In this document: in pieces, positions 59,835 through 64,000 of the stretch | Position numbering within the stretch: position 1 is the first letter of the stretch | Layout: each line of letters starts with the position of its first letter | Origin: JBEDUK01 sp963781595 | GTDB lineage: Bacteria; Actinomycetota; UBA4738 | Direction: 5' to 3' | DNA length: 64,000 bases | Assembly: GCA_963781595.1 (NCBI GenBank) | Contig: CAWAGG010000006.1 | Location: forward strand, 2,542,001 to 2,606,000 | Notes under the pieces: generated by a model | Database searches by the model: none | What the model saw: only the letters and a program-made list of their open reading frames with translations | What the model was told of the DNA's origin: nothing | Program-made: the position numbers and the translations under genes

Positions 59835-60212
59835 TCAGAACGCGTCTTCGAACAGGTGAACCTGGGGCCGGCCCGTCGCGTCGAGCGCCACGCTGGCGAC
59901 GTCGAACCGGACGTCGAACCCATCCGGACCGTCGGTCGCCGCCGGGGCGAGCTCCGCGACGAACGCCGTCGCCAGCGATCGGATCCGCCGCTGCTTCACG
60001 GCCGTTACCGCGTCGAACGGACCCCCGAACGCGCTCCCCCGCCGCGTCTTCACCTCGCAGACCACCAGCAGCCGCTCGCGCCGCGCGATCAGATCGATCT
60101 CGCCCAGCGAACACCGCCAGTTCCGCGCGACGATGCGGAAGCCTCGCGCCAGGTACTCGGCCGACGCCGCGTCCTCACCGATCCGGCCCAGCTGACCGGT
60201 ATCCGCCGCCAC
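59835..60212 (-). CDS. YraN/UPF0102 family nuclease-fold protein
   Basis: The 125-residue protein is a UPF0102 member with a restriction-endonuclease-like fold: LGRIGEDAASAEYLARGFRI at the start, then WRCSLGEIDLIARRERLLVV and CEVKTRRGSAFGGPFDAVTA. The E-x-D-x(n)-E-V-K residues form a possible nuclease site. The function is not established; gene context next to comM and dprA suggests DNA processing. The start is GTG at 60210-60212. Confidence 0.93.
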   Translation of the reverse strand: MAADTGQLGRIGEDAASAEYLARGFRIVARNWRCSLGEIDLIARRERLLVVCEVKTRRGSAFGGPFDAVTAVKQRRIRSLATAFVAELAPAATDGPDGFDVRFDVASVALDATGRPQVHLFEDAF

Positions 60213-60303
60213 GCCGCCAGCATCGCAGGCGGCACCGACAGACCCGGCCGAACCGGGCGGGCGGGGCGGGATCAGCCGACCCCGACGGCTTCGCCGGGGG
60301 ACG

Positions 60304-60648
60304 TCACGGTACCCGGTCGTCGGGACCGCCGGGCGACGCGATCGCGTCGGCGGCCGACGGCTCCTTCTGCGCGAGCTCCTCCACGTTGACGTCGAGCGTG
60401 GTCACGACGCGCACGCTGGTCACGAACCGGTTCTGCCGGTACATGTCCCACACCCACGCGTCCGAGAGTTCCACCTCGAACCACGGCCCGCCCGGGCCCT
60501 CGTGCTCGGTCAGCTTGACCTGGTTCGCCAGGTAGAAGCGGCGTTCGGTCTCGACCACATACGCGAACGTCGGCAGGACGACCTGGTACTCGCGCCACAG
60601 CTGCAGCTCCATGTCGTCCTCGAAGCGCTCGATGTCCTCGTCGCTCAT
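60304..60648 (-). CDS. DUF2469 family protein
   Basis: The 114-residue protein belongs to the actinobacterial DUF2469 family (homologue of mycobacterial Rv2901c): MSDEDIERFEDDMELQLWRE, YQVVLPTFAYVVETERRFYL, FEVELSDAWVWDMYRQNRFV, and VVTTLDVNVEEL. It is highly acidic and rich in aromatics. The function is unknown, but it is always close to rnhB and yraN. The ATG is one base from the rnhB stop, so the two are coupled. Confidence 0.92.
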   Translation of the reverse strand: MSDEDIERFEDDMELQLWREYQVVLPTFAYVVETERRFYLANQVKLTEHEGPGGPWFEVELSDAWVWDMYRQNRFVTSVRVVTTLDVNVEELAQKEPSAADAIASPGGPDDRVP

Positions 60649-60649
60649 C

Positions 60650-61354
60650 TCACCTCTCGCCTTCCACGCCGTATCGCGCCAGGAGGTCGTCCCGCGCGTA
60701 CAGGCGGACGTAGGTTTCGGGGTCGTTCTCGTAGAGGTCCATGCCCTTGAACGACCTCCGGTGGATCGGACACGGCCCGAAGCGAGCGATCGCCGCCCGG
60801 TGCGACGCCGTGCCGTAGCCCCGGTGCCGGTCGAAACCGTACACGGGATACCGGCGGTGGTACCGATCCATCATGCCGTCCCGTGCGACCTTCGCGACGA
60901 TCGACGCGGCTGCGACCGACGCGCACGTCGCATCGCCCTTCCGAACCGACAGGGCGGGCAGCCGCAGGCCCTTGAGCGCGAACCCGTCGGTGAGGACGAA
61001 CTCCGGCGTGACCGGCAGGTCGCGGACCGCCTGTTTCAACAGGGCGAGGTTCGTCACGTGCAGGCCGCGCCGATCGATCCGGGCCGGATAGGCCCGGCAG
61101 ACCGAGATCGCGAGCGCGCGGGCACGGATCCGTTCGTCCCACCGCTCGCGCTGCTCGGGCGTCAGCTCCTTCGAGTCCTTCAGGCCGTGCGGATCGAAAT
61201 CGTCAGGCAGGATGACGGATGCGGTCACGAGCGGTCCGGCGAGCGCGCCGCGGCCGACCTCGTCGACGCCGGCGATCAGGCGGAAACCCTCGGCCCGCAG
61301 CCGCCGCTCGAAGCGGTCGATCAGAAGCCCGGGTAGTGGATCCCCGAGAGCCAT
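60650..61354 (-). CDS. rnhB: Ribonuclease HII
   Basis: RNase HII removes ribonucleotides from DNA-RNA hybrids. The 234-residue protein has the metal-binding Asp31 and Glu32 in IAGVDEVGRGALAGPLV, Asp in FVLTDGFALKG, and a further acidic residue in RKGDATCASVAAASIVAKVA followed by RDGMMDRY. The ATG at 61352-61354 (MALGDPLPGLLIDRF) is the best start. The gene's 5' end overlaps the 3' end of lepB by 34 bases in another frame. The frame that reads through from lepB is an artefact of a frameshift there. Confidence 0.95.
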   Translation of the reverse strand: MALGDPLPGLLIDRFERRLRAEGFRLIAGVDEVGRGALAGPLVTASVILPDDFDPHGLKDSKELTPEQRERWDERIRARALAISVCRAYPARIDRRGLHVTNLALLKQAVRDLPVTPEFVLTDGFALKGLRLPALSVRKGDATCASVAAASIVAKVARDGMMDRYHRRYPVYGFDRHRGYGTASHRAAIARFGPCPIHRRSFKGMDLYENDPETYVRLYARDDLLARYGVEGER

Positions 61355-62093
61355 CGGATCTGCGACGGGGGCCAGATGATCACGAACGCCCTCCCCACCA
61401 CCTTGTCCATGGGGATCATCCCGAGGCCGTACCGGGAGTCGTTCGAGTTCGTCCTGTTGTCGCCCATGACGAACAGCTCGCCCTCCGGAACGACCTGCTT
61501 CGTGTACCTCCGGGTCTCGGCGGATCGGGCTGAGGTAAGGCTCGTGGAGGGGCTTCCCGTTCACGTAGACGACCCCCGTGCCTTCCGGGCCCACGCGGAC
61601 CTCGACGGTGTCGCCCGGCAGACCGATCACGCGCTTGATGAAGTCCTTGTCCGGGCTCGTCGACAGGCCGAGGCCCTCGCCCAGCCAGTGCGCGAACGCG
61701 GACACCGGGTTGCGGTGCGCGTGGGCCGTGGGATGCGGGTCCTGGAACACGATGACGTCGCCGCGTCGTGGGTCGTGGAAGCGGTAGGTGAGCTTGTTGA
61801 CCAGGACGCGGTCGCCGACCTTCAGCGTCGGGTCCATCGACTCGGACGGGATGTAGAACGCCTGGACCAGGAACGTCTTGATCAGCAGCGCCAGGACGAA
61901 CGCGACCACGAGCAGGAAGGGAAGCTCCTGGAGGAACGAGAGCCCGCCGGAGCGCCTGCGCGTCGTGACGGGCTCGGCCGGCGCCCCGTGGCCGTCGGGC
62001 GAGCCGTTCGGGGCCGTCGGCCGATCCCGCAGATGGGACGGGTACGGTCGGCTCGGACCCGACGCCGCGCTCGGTCGACGGACCGGACGACAC
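61321..62093 (-). CDS. lepB: Signal peptidase I, with two apparent frameshifts
   Basis: LepB removes Sec and Tat signal peptides. The parts are clear but lie in three frames. They are a GTG start at 62093 two bases after the rplS stop, and a body with the membrane helix LLVVAFVLALLIKTFLVQAF, catalytic Ser in YIPSESMDPT and Lys in DFIKRVIGLPGDTVEV. The C-terminal box is VMGDNRTNSNDSRYGLG, with a stop at 61321. One extra base between about 62090 and 61970 (for example in GGGG at 62010-62013) and one near 61515-61530 explain both shifts. Removing both gives exactly 257 codons. As lepB is normally essential, sequence error is more likely than a pseudogene. Confidence 0.85.
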
Positions 62094-62095
62094 CG

Positions 62096-62494
62096 CTAGT
62101 CCTGCTCTTCGACGGCTTCCGAGCCGGACGCGGCCGCGCGAGCGGAGACCGGTTCCCGGCGCTCGCGGATCCGTGCCCGCTTGCCGCGGCGTTCCCGCAG
62201 GTAGTAGAGCTTCGCGCGACGCACCCGGCCGCGGGTCACGATCTCGATCCTGGAGATCGTCGGAGAGTGCAGCGGGAAGGTTCGCTCGACGCCCACGCCG
62301 AAGGAGATCTTGCGGACCGCGAAGGTCTCGCGCAGGCCACCGCCCTTGCGGCTGATCACGACACCCTGGAAGACCTGGATGCGCTCGCGGCCTGCCTCGG
62401 CCACCCGGACGTGCACGCGAACCGTGTCTCCGGGCGCGAAGTGAGGCAGGTCATCGCGCATGCGCGGCTTCTCTACGAGGTCAACTCTGTTCAT
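62096..62494 (-). CDS. rplS: Ribosomal protein bL19
   Basis: L19 lies at the 30S-50S interface. The 132-residue protein has the family sequence: FAPGDTVRVHVRVAEAGRER, IQVFQGVVISRKGGGLRETF, AVRKISFGVGVERTFPLHSP, and TISRIEIVTRGRVRRAKLYY followed by LRERRGKRARI. A C-terminal tail of about 20 residues is additional to the usual 115. The ATG at 62492-62494 (MNRVDLVEK) fits. A TGCTATCAT promoter lies about 40 bases upstream. Confidence 0.96.
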   Translation of the reverse strand: MNRVDLVEKPRMRDDLPHFAPGDTVRVHVRVAEAGRERIQVFQGVVISRKGGGLRETFAVRKISFGVGVERTFPLHSPTISRIEIVTRGRVRRAKLYYLRERRGKRARIRERREPVSARAAASGSEAVEEQD

Positions 62495-62534
62495 GCCAAC
62501 GAGATCCCGGGTCGGTCGGGGAGAACGGTGCGAC

Positions 62535-62540
62535 ATGATA
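62535..62540 (-). promoter_or_regulatory. Extended -10 promoter of rplS-lepB-rnhB
   Basis: TGC precedes TATCAT on the minus strand, giving a TGnTATCAT extended -10 in the 104-base gap between trmD and rplS. The core GGTGCTAT is the same as in the rimP promoter at 30741-30746. Confidence 0.55.
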
Positions 62541-62598
62541 GCACCGCATACGCCACGGCCCGGTTCCCGGCATCCCTTCCGCCAACGTGGCGAAGCCG

Positions 62599-63306
62599 TC
62601 ATGGCGCCGCCGAACCATCGTGCGGCTCTCCCCCACCGCGCGGGAGCAGGTCCGGACGGTTCCGGGCCGTCTTCTCCATCGCGGCGGTCCGGCGCCACGC
62701 GTCGATGCGCGCGTGGTCACCGGACAGCAGGACGTCGGGCACGCGCATCCCGCGGAACTCCCGGGGCCGTGTGTAGTGCGGGTGATCGAGGACGCCCTGC
62801 TCGAACGACTCCGGGCCGAGCGAACCCTCGTTGCCGAGCACCCCGGGGACGAGCCTCGTGACGGCCTCGAGCAGCACGAACGCCGGCGCCTCACCGCCGG
62901 AGAGCACGTAGTCGCCGATCGAGATCTCCTCGAGCGCGAGGCCCTCGACCACGCGCTCGTCGACGCCCTCGTACCGGCCGCAGACGAGCACGAGCCACGG
63001 CTCGCCCGACAGCTCGCGTGCCAGCCGCTGGTCGAGCCGCCGGCCGGCGGGCGACAGCAGGATCGCGCGACGGTCGCCCGATCCGAGCGCCTCGACCGCG
63101 TCGACGATCGGACCCGGCTTCATGACCATCCCGGGTCCGCCTCCGAAGGGGTAGTCGTCCACCGTGCGATGGGCATCGGTCGCCCGTTCGCGGATGTCGT
63201 GGACGCGGACGTCGAGCAGGCCGTCGTCGATCGCGCGACCGAGCAGGCTCTCCCGCAGCGGCGACGCGAACCACCCGGGGAACAGCGTGAGGATGTCGAT
63301 CCTCAT
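62599..63306 (-). CDS. trmD: tRNA (guanine-37-N1)-methyltransferase TrmD
   Basis: TrmD makes m1G37 in tRNAs with SAM and prevents frameshifting. The 235-residue SPOUT protein begins MRIDILTLFPGWFASPLRES and has DYPFGGGPGMVMKPGPI, VCGRYEGVDERV and the SAM-knot loops SIGDYVLSGGEAPAFVLLEA and EFRGMRVPDVLLSGDHARI. The length is normal. The rimM-trmD-rplS order is standard. It starts 12 bases after the rimM stop. Confidence 0.97.
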   Translation of the reverse strand: MRIDILTLFPGWFASPLRESLLGRAIDDGLLDVRVHDIRERATDAHRTVDDYPFGGGPGMVMKPGPIVDAVEALGSGDRRAILLSPAGRRLDQRLARELSGEPWLVLVCGRYEGVDERVVEGLALEEISIGDYVLSGGEAPAFVLLEAVTRLVPGVLGNEGSLGPESFEQGVLDHPHYTRPREFRGMRVPDVLLSGDHARIDAWRRTAAMEKTARNRPDLLPRGGGEPHDGSAAP

Positions 63307-63318
63307 GACAGGAGCAGG

Positions 63319-63876
63319 CTACGGCCCGGCGGGGGGTTCCCGCTCAGGCGTCCCGCCGTCGGCGACCGTGAGTCCGGGGACCTCCGCCACGGAGATTCGC
63401 ATCGCGGATGGATCCACGCTCAGGACCACGTCCTTCAGCGCCGGGACCAGCGTCTCGTGGCCCTCGGCGTCGACCGCCACCCACACGTCGTTCGCCACGC
63501 TCCGCAGCACCTCGCGGACGGTCCCGAGCGAGGTTCCGGACGTCGTCACGACCTCGAGACCGATCAGCTCGTGCGGCCAGAACGCCCCGGCGGGGAGCTC
63601 CGGGGAGTCCGAGGCCGCGACGAACAGGTAGGTCCCGGCCAGCGACTCCGCGGTCGTCCGGTCGTCGACCCCCTCGAAGCGGACGAGGGGCCGGTCGCGC
63701 TGACCCCGTCGTTCGACGACCGTGAGGCACCGATCGCCCTCTTCGCCGACGAACAGCCGGGAGCCCGCGTCGAATCGCTCGTGCACCTCGGAGAGCGGGA
63801 GGATCATGACGGCGCCGTGCACCCCGTGCGCACGCGTGATGCGTCCGACGGCGATCCGCGATAGGGGTTCGATCAC
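63319..63876 (-). CDS. rimM: 16S rRNA processing protein RimM
   Basis: RimM helps mature the 30S head. The 185-residue protein has the RimM N-terminal barrel (VGRITRAHGVHGAVMILPLS, then PLVRFEGVDDRTTAESLAG) and a C-terminal PRC-barrel (HELIGLEVVTTSGTSLGTVR, LVPALKDVVLSVDPSAMRI). The GTG start at 63874-63876 overlaps the stop of the KH-domain gene by four bases (GTGA), so the two are coupled. The rpsP-khpA-rimM-trmD-rplS order is the usual one. Confidence 0.95.
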   Translation of the reverse strand: MIEPLSRIAVGRITRAHGVHGAVMILPLSEVHERFDAGSRLFVGEEGDRCLTVVERRGQRDRPLVRFEGVDDRTTAESLAGTYLFVAASDSPELPAGAFWPHELIGLEVVTTSGTSLGTVREVLRSVANDVWVAVDAEGHETLVPALKDVVLSVDPSAMRISVAEVPGLTVADGGTPEREPPAGP

Positions 63877-64000
63877 CCCAGGATCTCGACGTTCACGTTC
63901 GTGCCCGACCGGAGCGCAGCGGCGCGCATGACCGCGCGGATGCCCCGCGCGACCCGACCACCTCGGCCGATCACCTTGCCGACATCGTCGGGACCGACCT
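63873..64000 (-). CDS. khpA: KH-domain RNA-binding protein, C-terminal part (runs off the window edge)
   Basis: Only the last 42 or so codons are inside the window. They include the KH signature DDVGKVIGRGGRVARGIRAV and the end SGTNVNVEILG. KhpA-type proteins (COG1837) bind RNA and are encoded between rpsP and rimM in most Gram-positive bacteria, which matches this position. The stop overlaps the rimM GTG by four bases. Confidence 0.88.
   Translation of the reverse strand, partial: VGPDDVGKVIGRGGRVARGIRAVMRAAALRSGTNVNVEILG

Noticed and set aside
60650..61909. A single 419-codon frame joining signal peptidase and RNase HII as a fusion protein
   Set aside because: The join passes through a nonsense segment that replaces the conserved lepB C-terminal box, which is intact in another frame. 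It is a frameshift artefact, and rnhB has its own ATG.

Overview
The window is GC-rich (roughly 70% by eye) and densely coded, almost all on the minus strand. Gene content and order point to an actinobacterium (Actinomycetota). It has a complete Pup-proteasome locus (mpa, dop, pup, prcB, prcA, pafA, pafB, pafC), with helY and tatC alongside. It also has the core block rplS-lepB-rnhB-DUF2469-yraN-comM-dprA-xerC-whiG-M23-rpsB-tsf-pyrH-frr-cdsA-dxr-rseP-ispG seen in Mycobacterium and Streptomyces. The species cannot be named. An archaeal/eukaryal-type ProRS, a TtuA-type tRNA thiolase and many leaderless promoters suggest a lineage away from the best studied genera.

Layout. 1-2859: truncated acyl-CoA dehydrogenase with a palindromic operator, Rieske protein, M24 peptidase, diacylglycerol-kinase-like protein. 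2856-12732: helY, a membrane protein, tatC, two small proteins, pafC, pafB, a DUF3866 gene on the plus strand, pafA. 12799-20627: a LOG-family gene (plus strand), prcA, prcB, pup, a lower-GC insert with a lipoprotein and a frameshifted secreted protein, then dop and mpa. 20821-22856: trmI and a fused TtuB-TtuA protein. 22992-30658: the rimP-nusA-ylxR-infB-ylxP-rbfA-nrnA-truB-RDD operon, read from an extended -10 promoter and a hairpin leader. 30850-35097: a large secreted protein with 630-bp near-identical tandem repeats. 35275-39759: a small protein, proS, a GlsB-type membrane protein, and a trp leader peptide with trpE-trpG. 39777-46163: ispG, yjbQ, a two-component pair with a coupled upstream ORF, rseP, dxr. 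46223-51380: cdsA with a very long N-terminal tail, frr, pyrH, tsf, rpsB. 51594-59766: a membrane/PQQ-propeller pair, M23 peptidase, whiG-type sigma factor, xerC, dprA, comM. 59835-64000: yraN, DUF2469, rnhB, lepB (two apparent frameshifts), rplS, trmD, rimM and a truncated KH protein.

How the genes fit together. Pup is ligated by PafA and removed by Dop. Mpa unfolds pupylated proteins into the PrcA/PrcB chamber, and PafB/PafC form the WYL-type DNA-damage regulator commonly linked to this locus. The nusA operon serves transcription-translation coupling and ribosome maturation. The rpsB-to-dxr stretch mixes translation, phospholipid and isoprenoid genes. The trmI/ttuBA pair may make the m1A58/s2T54 T-loop modifications known from thermophiles.

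No tRNA, rRNA, CRISPR array, insertion sequence or replication origin was recognised. Many long ORFs on the opposite strand are high-GC shadows and are left out.
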